Positions 35,621 to 44,911 of a stretch of 64,000 nucleotides of DNA are shown here, one piece after another (the stretch's first letter is position 1; every line of letters starts with the position of its first letter). The notes under the pieces are model-generated. The model was not told the origin of the DNA. It worked only from the letters and a program-made list of their open reading frames with translations, and searched no databases. The translations under genes were made by a program, and so were the position numbers. Source of the DNA: Methylobacter sp. (GTDB lineage: Bacteria > Pseudomonadota > Gammaproteobacteria > Methylococcales > Methylomonadaceae); NCBI RefSeq assembly GCF_030680395.1, contig NZ_JAUXVR010000042.1:62001-126000 (forward strand), given 5' to 3'.

Positions 35621-36328
35621 ATGAAAATAATCCCGGTAATAGATTTAAAAAACGGTGTCGTAGTGCACGCTCGGCAAGGCAATCGCGAACACTACCAACC
35701 CATTAACACTGACTTGTGCAAGTCCTCTGATATTTTTCAGGTTATTGAGGCATTCCTGGGTATTTATGAGTTTGATACTGTCTATATTGCAGACTTGGAT
35801 GCGATCACTCATCAAGGCAATCATAACCATTTAATAACCGACGTACTGACTCGTTTTCCGCAAATAATATTTTGGATAGACAAGGGTTATCAAAAATACG
35901 ACGAGGGCACACAGCTTCCCGGCAACACTCTGCCTGTTTTAGGAAGTGAATCTTATCGAAATGATACTATTTCAGAAATCAAAGCCTATAAAAACAACTT
36001 TATTCTTTCGCTGGATTATTCAAATACGAATACTTTGGGTGCGGACAGTCTTTTTTCAGACCACACTTTTTGGCCTGAAAATATCATCATCATGACGCTG
36101 GAGCGCGTGGGCAGCAACCATGGTCCCGACTTGAACAAACTAACTGATTTTTGCAGGCAATACCCGGACAAAAAATTCATTGCCGCAGGCGGTATAAGAA
36201 ATAAACAGGATTGTGTGCTTTTGAGTAAGGCGGGAATTCATCAGGCGCTTGTTGCCAGTGCGTTGCACTCATGCACTATTAAATCTGAGGATATTGCAAA
36301 AATTTCAGGCAAAAAAATACCCCATTAA
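35621..36328 (+). CDS. HisA-like TIM-barrel protein of the H4MPT cluster
   Basis: 235 aa, related to HisA/HisF (MKIIPVIDLKNGVVVHARQGNREHYQPIN; TVYIADLDAITHQGNHNHLI; KKFIAAGGIRNKQDCVLL). True HisA should be in a his operon; here the gene sits among H4MPT/methylofuran genes. The family is known in methylotrophs and archaea, and its exact reaction is uncertain. The ATG at 35621 is preferred over a TTG at 35612. It is the only plus-strand gene in this cluster. Confidence 0.8.
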   Translation: MKIIPVIDLKNGVVVHARQGNREHYQPINTDLCKSSDIFQVIEAFLGIYEFDTVYIADLDAITHQGNHNHLITDVLTRFPQIIFWIDKGYQKYDEGTQLPGNTLPVLGSESYRNDTISEIKAYKNNFILSLDYSNTNTLGADSLFSDHTFWPENIIIMTLERVGSNHGPDLNKLTDFCRQYPDKKFIAAGGIRNKQDCVLLSKAGIHQALVASALHSCTIKSEDIAKISGKKIPH

Positions 36329-36343
36329 ACCGGGGTATTTTTA
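36312..36343. terminator. Bidirectional terminator between the HisA-like gene and fae
   Basis: Arms with AAAAATACCCC and GGGGTATTTTT around an 8-nt loop, between two convergent stop codons. A- and T-runs on both sides allow termination in either direction. Confidence 0.8.
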
Positions 36344-36367
36344 GCATTCTTGATAACTAAATAAAAC

Positions 36368-36877
36368 TTAGTTAGCAGCGAATGGATGTACAGCAGTACC
36401 TTTAGCAGCAACAACTTCAGCTGCAGTAGGAGTACCAGCAACAGCACGTTTCAGAGCTTCTTTAGTAGCTTCGTAGTTGTATTGTTGGATTTTAGCATCG
36501 TCTTCTGCAGCCCAGTGAATGAATACACCAACTGATACGAATAAATCATCAGCTTCAGCAGCAGGGATTGTGCCGTCTTCTACACAATCAGCAACAGCCA
36601 TAGCAACACCGCGTTGTGCTGGGCCAAACATTTGAACAGCTTGTTTTGCGCCTTTGATTGTTACTTTGTTGAACATAACAGTTGAAGGTTTAACCATCAA
36701 GTTAGGTGCAACAACAGCTAACAAGCTAGAAAAGCCGTCTTTGTTGTTTGTTAAGCAGTTTGCAAATGCAGTTTCAGCTGCTGAACCACGTGGTCCAACC
36801 ATCAAATCGATGTGGGCAACTTCGTTGCCTTCACCAACTAAAGATTCGCCAACACATAATTTATTGATTTTAGCCAT
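36368..36877 (-). CDS. fae: Formaldehyde-activating enzyme
   Basis: 169 aa. Condenses formaldehyde with tetrahydromethanopterin to methylene-H4MPT, the entry point of formaldehyde oxidation and detoxification. Diagnostic stretches: [18 protein letters not shown] (with the catalytic His), [63 protein letters not shown], and the HPFAAN end. The open frame extends to 36961. The ATG at 36877 has AGGGGA upstream and matches the family length. Its codon use looks highly biased, fitting high expression. Confidence 0.96.
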   Translation of the reverse strand: MAKINKLCVGESLVGEGNEVAHIDLMVGPRGSAAETAFANCLTNNKDGFSSLLAVVAPNLMVKPSTVMFNKVTIKGAKQAVQMFGPAQRGVAMAVADCVEDGTIPAAEADDLFVSVGVFIHWAAEDDAKIQQYNYEATKEALKRAVAGTPTAAEVVAAKGTAVHPFAAN

Positions 36878-36994
36878 GCTTGTTATCCCCTGTGAAGAAA
36901 AAAATGAAAAAATTGAATCTACTATCGACATTATTAATGTCCCCTTATTTGTTTTTAACAAATTCCTTTTGAAGCCCTATTAGTAACCGTATTG

Positions 36995-37843
36995 TTACTG
37001 ATTAAGATCCTCTAAAAATGCCGTCAATACTGTCGCCACAATCATGTCGGCTGTAGTACCCGGATTTATATCATAAAGCTTAAGCTCCTGATCCAGACAA
37101 AAAAGCAATGGCTTTATTTGCTCAGGATTATCAGTTTTAGACAGCTCCTCACTGAGCTGGGCCATTTTGGTAGCTATCATCTCAGAGTACTGATCTCCGT
37201 ATTTCCTTTCGATATGACTATCGGGAAATTGACTCAGCATGTCAGCATACACTGCCACTGCAGCCCAATTCCGGTCACCCCATCGATCAAGACTAATATT
37301 ATACCTTAAAAGTAGGAAATTAAAAATATCTTGATAATCAGTTGTGTATTGGAGTGCAATACGATCTTTTGCGCCGGCTATTTTCATCGCTTCAGTCAAT
37401 GTAACCGAGGCTTTTTCATTGACGTCCTGCTGATCGGAACTACCCAAACCACCCGGCGATGCCAACGTTATGGCCTTAAAAACCCAATCGGCATCTTCTA
37501 TCGTTGTCTCGGCAATAACCTTGCTGACCGCCTGCCTTAAGGTTAATTCTGAGTCTTTGTGACTGATAGCCTGAATCAATGGCGCACAAAGTAAAACAAT
37601 ACCTAAATTGGTATTGCAACCTACCGCCTCGCGGGTTGCCTTGACGGCATAATAGATTTTCTCGCCCAATGAATAATCGGGATTACAAAGAGGTTCCGCA
37701 CTGACTTTGGCACTGGTTCTGAAATCGGCCACGGTCATATCATGACCCTCCGCATAAACACTGACATTGCCGGGCTTAAATGCCTGCACGTCAACCTCGC
37801 AGGCTTGCCGATAAAGCTCGCTGAGTTGCTCCGGTGAAATCAT
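36995..37843 (-). CDS. CitG-like (triphosphoribosyl-dephospho-CoA synthase family) protein
   Basis: 282 aa with family features (ELYRQACEVDVQAFKPGNVSVYAEGHDM; GCNTNLGIVLLCAPL; ALSPGGLGSSDQQDV-like ASPGGLGSS). In H4MPT-cluster methylotrophs this protein is thought to serve cofactor assembly and not citrate lyase, but its reaction is not established. It overlaps the preceding ATP-grasp gene by ATGA. Confidence 0.78.
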   Translation of the reverse strand: MISPEQLSELYRQACEVDVQAFKPGNVSVYAEGHDMTVADFRTSAKVSAEPLCNPDYSLGEKIYYAVKATREAVGCNTNLGIVLLCAPLIQAISHKDSELTLRQAVSKVIAETTIEDADWVFKAITLASPGGLGSSDQQDVNEKASVTLTEAMKIAGAKDRIALQYTTDYQDIFNFLLLRYNISLDRWGDRNWAAVAVYADMLSQFPDSHIERKYGDQYSEMIATKMAQLSEELSKTDNPEQIKPLLFCLDQELKLYDINPGTTADMIVATVLTAFLEDLNQ

Positions 37844-38760
37844 AATGCGGCTACACGCAACTCAGGTTTGTTTTTGTTCATCTTGCGGGTAATTAAATCG
37901 TCCGCCATCAGCCCGGCAATATTGACATCGCAAACGCTTTCCAGTCCTTTCCAGGCCGGTATGCTGTTAACTTCAATGACCGTGCAACGCCCTTCCCTAT
38001 CCCGAATAATATCGACGCCGGCATAATCCATCGATAATGCGGTCGTCGCTTTAACGGCCAAATCGACCATTTCGGGTTCCAAATCAATCAGCTCGCAGGT
38101 GGCGCCACGGGCAACGTTATTGAGCCAGAATTTTCCGCGTCTGCGCATCGCTGCAACCGCCCGGCCGTTAATCACAAAAACGCGATGATCGGAAAATCCG
38201 GCACCTTCGCAATGAACAAAACGTTGCAGGTAGTAAACGCCATGACTGCCGGTCAGCCAGAACAAGTCGGTCGATTTTTCAATGCGGCGTATACCCTCGC
38301 CTTGCGAACCGAACAAGGGCTTGCTGATCAATAAATTACCCTGCTTCAATTCGGCTTCCGCAATCCTTAACGCCTCATCCCGATCACGCAATACCCAGGT
38401 CATCGGCGTCGGCAGTCCGGCATTGTGCAGTAAAAAGCTGGTCATGGCCTTATCGACACTGCGCTCTACCGCATGGCCGTCATTGTAGACAGGAATCGCC
38501 ATCGCCTTTAGCGCATGCAGAAAATCCAGATACAGCACCACCTCTTCAAGCGAACCGCCGGGAACGCCGCGCACAAAAGCCGCATCGGGAAGCGCGTGCT
38601 CAAAGCCTGGAATAAAGATCGGTTGCCTACCGGGTTCGATTGCAAACCGGCATTGGGTCAGCGAAACGTAATCGCAGGTGTAGCCACGACTGGCAAAGGC
38701 CAAGCTTAATTGTTTGCCATGCCAGCCGGGATCATCGGTAAAAATTGCTATTCGACCCAC
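37840..38760 (-). CDS. RimK-like ATP-grasp ligase of the H4MPT cluster
   Basis: 306 aa. ATP-grasp signature blocks: GNLLISKPLFGSQGEGIRRI, LQRFVHCEGAGFSDHRVFVINGRAVAAMRRRGKFWLNNVARGA, VDIIRDREGRCTVIEVNSIPAWKGL. It resembles archaeal MptN/CofF-type glutamate ligases, so glutamylation of H4MPT or methylofuran is the likely job (inference). Its start overlaps nothing; its stop couples to the CitG-like gene. Confidence 0.82.
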   Translation of the reverse strand: MGRIAIFTDDPGWHGKQLSLAFASRGYTCDYVSLTQCRFAIEPGRQPIFIPGFEHALPDAAFVRGVPGGSLEEVVLYLDFLHALKAMAIPVYNDGHAVERSVDKAMTSFLLHNAGLPTPMTWVLRDRDEALRIAEAELKQGNLLISKPLFGSQGEGIRRIEKSTDLFWLTGSHGVYYLQRFVHCEGAGFSDHRVFVINGRAVAAMRRRGKFWLNNVARGATCELIDLEPEMVDLAVKATTALSMDYAGVDIIRDREGRCTVIEVNSIPAWKGLESVCDVNIAGLMADDLITRKMNKNKPELRVAAL

Positions 38761-38769
38761 GCCTACGCT

Positions 38770-39753
38770 CTACGCCCCAAACGACTGGTCCAACAAAGCA
38801 TTATCGAGCTTGCCTGCGCGGAAACTTTTGCCGGATTCCATCGCAGTCACAATAACGCTGGCCGGACTGAACAACATCGCATCGATTTTAAAGAAGTCGT
38901 ATTCATACTGCTTAAAGATATCCGCAAACGGTTTACCGTAATCTTTAGAGGTTGAACTGGGCAGCTCATTAGCCAGCTTTTCAGCCTCTTCGTCGCTGCC
39001 TTTTACAAAGATATGCACCTGACCGGCAAATAAAATCGCATCATTGGTACGCCCCATGGCTTTGACAAAATTCGGATGCGGAGGACAGATAGGCGCGCTG
39101 CCGCTACCGTCGATGATATTTTCCAATGGAAAATGCAAGGCATGAGCCTTGTGCATAGCGACTTCCAATACTCGTGCAACAACCTGTACGCCACCGGCCA
39201 GACTGCTGGTCGGAGTAACAATGATAGTCAGTTTGGATGGATCGAGCTTGCAGGCGGCGGCGACTTTTTCAACGATTTCAACCGGCGGAACCGCATCGTT
39301 TTCAATCACTAAGACAGTGGAATCATTGCTATCCTGATAACCCAATTCTTTGTACAAATCTTCAACCGGTTCCTGCTTGCCGTTTTTTAGCTTGGTTGCC
39401 ATAGCACGCGCAGGGCCTGAACCTAAGGCGTAATATTTCTCATGAGACAAGCTCCAACCTGCATATTGACTACCCAAACAGCCCAGAACCGGATTCCCTG
39501 TGTGTACGTTTACCGACAGTGGCCAATTATCGGTATAAGTGCTGTGACTGATAGTTACAGTGCCCATGCCGCCCAGGCAGATTTCAGCAATAATGCGCCC
39601 CGCCTCGATTCCGCCCGGCACTTTAATGCCCGCGTCGATGATGGTGCAGCCATTGGCTAATTTTTCCACGCCTAAACGCAATTTGTCGGCATTATCGAGC
39701 AAATGCTGCACCAAGGGCTGGGTCAATTTGTTAACGCTGGCTGTATATTCCAT
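38770..39753 (-). CDS. mch: Methenyltetrahydromethanopterin cyclohydrolase
   Basis: 327 aa. Hydrolyses methenyl-H4MPT+ to formyl-H4MPT in formaldehyde oxidation. Begins [62 protein letters not shown] and contains [22 protein letters not shown] and [12 protein letters not shown]. The frame opens at a TTG (39762), but ATG 39753 is the sensible start. Flanked by ATP-grasp genes of the same cluster. Confidence 0.95.
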   Translation of the reverse strand: MEYTASVNKLTQPLVQHLLDNADKLRLGVEKLANGCTIIDAGIKVPGGIEAGRIIAEICLGGMGTVTISHSTYTDNWPLSVNVHTGNPVLGCLGSQYAGWSLSHEKYYALGSGPARAMATKLKNGKQEPVEDLYKELGYQDSNDSTVLVIENDAVPPVEIVEKVAAACKLDPSKLTIIVTPTSSLAGGVQVVARVLEVAMHKAHALHFPLENIIDGSGSAPICPPHPNFVKAMGRTNDAILFAGQVHIFVKGSDEEAEKLANELPSSTSKDYGKPFADIFKQYEYDFFKIDAMLFSPASVIVTAMESGKSFRAGKLDNALLDQSFGA

Positions 39754-39758
39754 GAGGG

Positions 39759-40850
39759 TCAAAACCTTTCTAGTTTATTAATGATAAGTTGTTGTTTAGT
39801 CAGCAGCTGCTCTGCAACTGACCGTGAGTTTTTTGGGTGGGCAATAATACTGCACAATGGCTGTCCTGCGCGACACATATTGCCGGATTTGGGCAAATCC
39901 ATACACCAATCCGGCCATTCGAAATGATCGGGAATAAGTAAATCACTCTCGGCATAAACGATTTGATAGCCGGTCTGCGGGGGTCGCCCAGTTTCTGACA
40001 ACTGGACGGCTAAAGTCGTCCCCATGCAGGATTGAATATGTCTGCCCAGCAAATCCTTGCCATATAACTGCATACTGGCTGAGGGCCGTGGATTGATTTC
40101 CAGAACATAACTGCGATCATCCGCATGAATAAAATCCAGCGAATTTAAGCCTTTCAGCGCAAACACCGGAATTATTTGTTTTAGCCAGTCCGTTAGCACC
40201 GCTTTGTGTGCATCCGGCAGATCAGCACTATTGCTTACCCCTGAAAAAACAAATTCCTGAGCTTCGCTTAAACGAACAGACCATTGGCTATTAAAACCAA
40301 TAACTTGCACCTGCTGACCGTCAGCTAAAAACAGCGCCGAATACGACGCACCGGCTTGAAATCTTTGCCAGTAAACCGAATTATCGGCAGCATCGGCATG
40401 ATAACGTTGTATCCCGACACCGCCCTGCCCTTGCATAGGCTTAATCAGCCAACCCTCTGTATAATCAGGCGGGCTAAAAACAACTTGAGGATACGGAATG
40501 TTTAATGCATCGAGCCTTGAAAAAAACGCCTGTTTATCCAGTTGCCTTGCAAAAATATCAGGTTGATTACCCAGTATAATCAAGCGACTATTTAGATAAT
40601 GCAGACTTTCCGGAAAACATTCAAAACCGCTGCCGTAAATAACACGGGTTACCGCATAACGCTCGATAAAATAATCCACGGCAGGAGTCAGGTCTTGTTC
40701 GGCTAATGACTTTACCTGACGAAAATCTTCTGCATAAGCTTGTGTGTCCAGATCGGCGAACAGGTCAATGACCAGCGGCCTTAAGCCCGTATTTTTTGCA
40801 GACTGCGCCAGCATTCTTGCTGAGCCGGCAACTATCAATATCGTTTCCAC
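39759..40850 (-). CDS. ATP-grasp protein of the H4MPT cluster (third copy)
   Basis: 363 aa. An N-terminal pre-ATP-grasp Rossmann-like region ([19 protein letters not shown]) is followed by ATP-grasp motifs ([49 protein letters not shown]). It is conserved in methylotroph H4MPT clusters; specific substrate unknown. It runs into mch with a short overlap. Confidence 0.8.
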   Translation of the reverse strand: METILIVAGSARMLAQSAKNTGLRPLVIDLFADLDTQAYAEDFRQVKSLAEQDLTPAVDYFIERYAVTRVIYGSGFECFPESLHYLNSRLIILGNQPDIFARQLDKQAFFSRLDALNIPYPQVVFSPPDYTEGWLIKPMQGQGGVGIQRYHADAADNSVYWQRFQAGASYSALFLADGQQVQVIGFNSQWSVRLSEAQEFVFSGVSNSADLPDAHKAVLTDWLKQIIPVFALKGLNSLDFIHADDRSYVLEINPRPSASMQLYGKDLLGRHIQSCMGTTLAVQLSETGRPPQTGYQIVYAESDLLIPDHFEWPDWCMDLPKSGNMCRAGQPLCSIIAHPKNSRSVAEQLLTKQQLIINKLERF

Positions 40851-40863
40851 GCTACATCACATG

Positions 40864-41850
40864 CTAATCAACAAAAACAGCGCCTCCACTATTCCGCGCA
40901 CTGGCAACAACAAAACTCAATTTATCGAAATGCGCAAATTCCCGTCTGGCCTGATCGGCAATCGATTCAGCCAACTTCACTCCATCAATAGCGCAAAACC
41001 CGGTCGGCCCCCATGAGGTCTGACCAATAGCCACCGCACCTTGTCGTTCCAGCCATTGCATGGCAGCGGCAACTTCGGGACTGGTAAAAACGCCGCCCTG
41101 AGCCGAGGAAAAATGCTCGCCAACCGAGCGTTGCAACTGACTGATCACATCGCCGAAATTAATAATGTCGTTTTCAGCTACCGCAGGGAGTCCTTGCATC
41201 AGCAATAAGTAGCATAACCGCGCGGCTTCCTGTTGGGGAAAAGGCGGCAGCTTTTTAAAGGCCTGTATTTCCTGTTGACCATGCAAACCCTGACCGCGCT
41301 GATCGAACACCAGAATAAACCGCCAGTCATCGGGTATATCCATGTGCGCCAGCACCGGTGGCGTGATGGTTTTTTCGCCGCGACCGCCATCGACAACAAG
41401 CCCGCCCTGCTCAAAAACGCCGATGCCGATACCGGAACGCAAGCCTCGGTCGGTCACGGCGGCAATTTCACGTATGCTAAGCCCCAAGCCGTAAAATTCA
41501 TTAAGCGCCGTGCCGATTGCCAGGGACATTTGCGTGCCTGAACCCAAGCCTACATGCTCAGGAATAGCGGTTTCAATGGTTATATTGAGTTTGTCTGATA
41601 CGTGTAGAACCTCGCACAACATGGACACACACTTTTCCGCCCGCTGTGCGGCGGGACCGGTGACGGCGAGTTGTTCGGCAGCGGCTACCGACAGGCTGGT
41701 GCTGATTTCATTAAGCGCAACGCCGATGCTGCCGAAATGCCGGCCCAATGATCCGCTTAAATCAATAAACCCCATATGCAATCTGGCAGGGGCAATGACT
41801 GAGATTTTAGAGTGTTTAACTATCAAGGTTTGTGCTGTGTTGTGCTGCAA
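40864..41850 (-). CDS. Beta-ribofuranosylaminobenzene 5'-phosphate synthase
   Basis: 328 aa. GHMP-fold enzyme that condenses PRPP with p-aminobenzoate (or 4-hydroxybenzoate in archaea), an early committed step of H4MPT synthesis. Seen: SVIAPARLHMGFIDLSGSLGRHFGSIGVAL, IPEHVGLGSGTQMSLAIGTALNEFYGL, SWGPTGFCAIDG. The only plausible start is a TTG at 41850; the next Met is far inside the domain. Archaeal and methylotroph names include mptG. Confidence 0.9.
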   Translation of the reverse strand: MQHNTAQTLIVKHSKISVIAPARLHMGFIDLSGSLGRHFGSIGVALNEISTSLSVAAAEQLAVTGPAAQRAEKCVSMLCEVLHVSDKLNITIETAIPEHVGLGSGTQMSLAIGTALNEFYGLGLSIREIAAVTDRGLRSGIGIGVFEQGGLVVDGGRGEKTITPPVLAHMDIPDDWRFILVFDQRGQGLHGQQEIQAFKKLPPFPQQEAARLCYLLLMQGLPAVAENDIINFGDVISQLQRSVGEHFSSAQGGVFTSPEVAAAMQWLERQGAVAIGQTSWGPTGFCAIDGVKLAESIADQARREFAHFDKLSFVVASARNSGGAVFVD

Positions 41851-41891
41851 AAATAGCTCGAAGTATACATGATCGACCTATCGGCTGCGAA

Positions 41892-42554
41892 CTAAGCGCG
41901 AATGATATGGGTCAATTGTTCCAAATCGCTGATCATCAAGTCGCACAGTTCAACTGTCAGCGGATCGACTCGCGCTATCGATGGTATAAACACCGAAACT
42001 GCCCCCGCTCTGGATGCCGCCACGATACCGGTATGAGAATCTTCAATCACCAGACACCGGCTGATGTCTACTTGCAACAACTCGGCGGCTTTTAAAAAAA
42101 TATCCGGTTCCGGCTTGCCTTGCAGGACGTGATCGCGGGTGATAATGATTGAAAAAACCTCTTCGATTCCTGCCAGTTCAAGACATTCCAGTGCATTTTC
42201 GGCCAGGCTGTTAGTCGCCAGGCAATAAGGTATTTTTTGCCGGATCAGCAATTCCAGCAATCCGATAAAGCCGTGTTTGATTTTTATACCGTGAATATCA
42301 ACGTGTTCACGCCAAAAGTCGCCACTTAAGCGATTAAACGTTTGCACATTAAACTCAGCCCCGCAATATTCAATCAGTTTCAGTTCTACATCCTGATAAT
42401 GGCGCCCTGATAGCGACCGGCAAAAAGCATCTGAAAAATCATAGCCCATAGCGTTTGCAGCCTGTTGCCAAGCGATAATGTAGGTACTCTCGGTATCCAA
42501 AACCAAGCCGTCCATATCGAATATAACCGCAGAAAAATCAGCTAACTTAAGCAC
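41892..42554 (-). CDS. HAD-superfamily phosphatase
   Basis: 220 aa. Motif I FDMDGLVLDTEST with nucleophile Asp and acid Asp; later ATNSLAE (motif II), KPEPDIFLKAAELL (motif III Lys) and VIEDSHTGIVAASRAGA (motif IV). Phosphoglycolate phosphatase/beta-PGM-like subfamily. Within this cluster it may dephosphorylate a cofactor intermediate (inference). Start is GTG at 42554, overlapping the upstream gene by 13 nt. Confidence 0.85.
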   Translation of the reverse strand: MLKLADFSAVIFDMDGLVLDTESTYIIAWQQAANAMGYDFSDAFCRSLSGRHYQDVELKLIEYCGAEFNVQTFNRLSGDFWREHVDIHGIKIKHGFIGLLELLIRQKIPYCLATNSLAENALECLELAGIEEVFSIIITRDHVLQGKPEPDIFLKAAELLQVDISRCLVIEDSHTGIVAASRAGAVSVFIPSIARVDPLTVELCDLMISDLEQLTHIIRA

Positions 42555-43477
42555 GGAATAACCTTGATATATTCCCCGTGTGCTTCACGACTGGAGCCGA
42601 CTACGATGCGTTTAACGCCGTGTTGGGATTGTTCCAGCACGCCCGACACTTCGACCATTTCACCGTTAACAGCCTGCCCTGTATAAGTCGCCGTAAAGCT
42701 GACAATAGCATTGATCTGCTGATGATCTATTTTAAATTCAGCCGGATAGTCGAACGCGTGAGCATCATTAATCACCCTGCACTGTAAAGTAATCGCCCCG
42801 CATTTTTGATACACGACAGCCTCGGAATTTGCGCAACGATCAATAAAATTCAAATCGAATTTTCGTCCGTTAATCACGGCCTTGTTGCATTTGCGCCGCT
42901 CATGCCAGACATAGTCACCAAAACTCAACTCGCACGAACGGCGCTCGTAAGATTGCTGCCAATCCCGATCATTCAAGGCCTGTAAATGTCCCTGTTCGAT
43001 AAGCTTGCGGGTAATTGCCCGGCATTGGTGAAAAATATCCCTACCGTAACAGACCAAATCAATATCCGAACTTTGATTTTGCACACCGACCAGAATGGAT
43101 CCGGTGACGCCGGTTTGCGCCAAATCCAGACCGTATTGCTCAAATAATTTGCATAACCTGAATAAATCGCGTTCGACAGCATCATGCCGGGGTGCCTGCA
43201 TAAGCTGTTGCAACCTGTGTTTGGGCTGATGATGCTTGACGATCCGGTCTGCGTCGACCGCATGCAAATGCGCATCCAAGACCGTAGAGTAATGCAGGTA
43301 ATCGGAATGCTGTTGTTGCAGAAGATTATTGGCTTGCTCAGTTGCAACCTTTTTCCAGCCGGAAGGCGTAAGCACATAGCGCAAAAAGCACAGCACTTTA
43401 CCGCCTTCCAGACCCTGTTCCACTACAGCAAAAATAAGCCCTTCAGCGGTTTCAATAAAATCCTTGGCAAAAAACAT
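42542..43477 (-). CDS. Nucleotidyltransferase-fold protein
   Basis: 311 aa. Contains GSILVGVQNQSSDIDLVCYG, a DNA-polymerase-beta-like nucleotidyltransferase motif (GS followed by DxD), then FDLNFIDR. The C-terminal 90 residues look beta-rich (an OB-like part; FTATYTGQAVNGEMVEVSGVLEQSQHGVKRIVVGSSREAHGEYIKVIP). It is first in the minus-strand H4MPT run; in methylotroph and archaeal clusters similar genes are of unknown function. Its start overlaps nothing upstream. Confidence 0.7.
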   Translation of the reverse strand: MFFAKDFIETAEGLIFAVVEQGLEGGKVLCFLRYVLTPSGWKKVATEQANNLLQQQHSDYLHYSTVLDAHLHAVDADRIVKHHQPKHRLQQLMQAPRHDAVERDLFRLCKLFEQYGLDLAQTGVTGSILVGVQNQSSDIDLVCYGRDIFHQCRAITRKLIEQGHLQALNDRDWQQSYERRSCELSFGDYVWHERRKCNKAVINGRKFDLNFIDRCANSEAVVYQKCGAITLQCRVINDAHAFDYPAEFKIDHQQINAIVSFTATYTGQAVNGEMVEVSGVLEQSQHGVKRIVVGSSREAHGEYIKVIPCLS

Positions 43478-43559
43478 GACTTAAGAGATGAGCCGGGCTA
43501 TTTTTTGTCGCAAGCGTAAAACGCATGAAACCCTACTAGGCAAGCAGCACGCATCATGC

Positions 43560-44282
43560 CTAGTAGGCGAATTTACGTTGATCCATTGCGGCTGGCGCGG
43601 TGAAGAACTTTTTAAAATAAGGCATAAAGCTGACAGTAATCGGTATGGAATAAAAACAATACATCGCCGCCGCTTCGCCGGTCGACACGCCGAATACCCA
43701 CTGAGGCATAAACAGCGTCATAATCGCCATGCCAAAATGATACGAAGCGATGCGCCAGTTATCTTTCCAGACAAAACCGCTAATCGCCAAAGCAAAAAAC
43801 GAACCGTGCGTAACCAGCAAACCATATGCACTGGCGATGTGGTAACCGATATGGTATTTACCTATAAACAAACACGAGACCATATTGCCTATAAAATTCG
43901 GTGCAATTTCGAATAGTTGTAGTTCTTTTGGCAGAAAACTGAAAATCAAAAATGACGAACTGAGGATTACCCCGGTGATGGTGGCTTTTTTCAGCGCGGT
44001 TTTATCGGATGAATAAGTCGCCAACGCAGGCATAATCGCCAGTGCTTGCAAACTGATATGGTAGACCGATAGCTCACTCAGAAATTGATTCATGCCATAA
44101 CCGCACTGATCTGCGACCGGATAGCCAAAATACTGAATAAATTCCATCAACGAAAAATGAAAAATGGCATAAGACCTGGCAACCCGAACCCACAACGGCT
44201 CGCTTTTATCCAGATAAGTAACACTAGATGCGGCCAGTCCAGCCAGACCCAAACCCAGAGACATATCAGCACTAAAACACAT
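43560..44282 (-). CDS. Multi-span membrane protein of the MCFSA type (DUF5765-like)
   Basis: 240 aa with about seven membrane helices. It begins MCFSADMSLGLGLAGLAASS, the N-terminal signature of a family of uncharacterised membrane proteins (MCFSA...). The ATG is at 44282. Not obviously linked to the H4MPT cluster. Function unknown. Confidence 0.7.
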   Translation of the reverse strand: MCFSADMSLGLGLAGLAASSVTYLDKSEPLWVRVARSYAIFHFSLMEFIQYFGYPVADQCGYGMNQFLSELSVYHISLQALAIMPALATYSSDKTALKKATITGVILSSSFLIFSFLPKELQLFEIAPNFIGNMVSCLFIGKYHIGYHIASAYGLLVTHGSFFALAISGFVWKDNWRIASYHFGMAIMTLFMPQWVFGVSTGEAAAMYCFYSIPITVSFMPYFKKFFTAPAAMDQRKFAY

Positions 44283-44911
44283 AAATTATTCCATAACTCA
44301 TTGTTGTTAAAAAATTGCGCCAAAAAATTACCTTTAATTTTTTGTAGAAGTTTTTTTATTTTACAGGCTTGAAAGTATCATGACCACCCGGTCTGGTTCA
44401 AAAATAATTATTTTGCTTCTGAAACCAGCGTATGAGTAATTGCGATAGCCGTTCAAGTTGAATCTGGCAGCATACCGGAATAAGGAGCTTGCGTAATATG
44501 GGATTTCCTGGCTTCGAATACCCTGTATCCCGGTGCACTTCACGTATAGCGATTTCGATGCACAGGTGATACATTCTATGCATGTCCCTATCATGATGCA
44601 AACCGCAGCGGCTCAAAGCAAGATTCCTTGTGTATATCATTAAGAAAAAAAGAGGCACTCGCTCTTGTTCCTCTGAATAACAGAACCATTATCCAAAAAC
44701 AAACAGAGCAACACTCCGAGACAGAGTAAGAAATTTCCCGATAAATGATGATTTTTTGAAGCTGTTTTACATTTCAACGGAATTTTATCGTACCGTTGAA
44801 CATCACAAGCCCCGCTTAATAAACAGTTTATAACCTTAGCAATAAAATTTTGGCCGCAAATAAGGCGCGATTTAAGACTTTTGAATATTTTCGACAAAAT
44901 AGGAAAAACGT
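44283..44911. other. Gap with no supported gene
   Basis: About 630 bp. Three overlapping short frames on the minus strand (44361-44594, 44398-44658, 44640-44897) have odd composition, no ribosome sites and no recognisable domains. I see no RNA gene or repeat. The last 50 bp should contain the antiporter promoter. Confidence 0.5.

Noticed and set aside
35621-36328. Genuine hisA of the histidine operon
   Set aside because: No other his genes are adjacent, and the gene sits among H4MPT genes. The sequence resembles the HisA/HisF-related family of methylotrophs and archaea.
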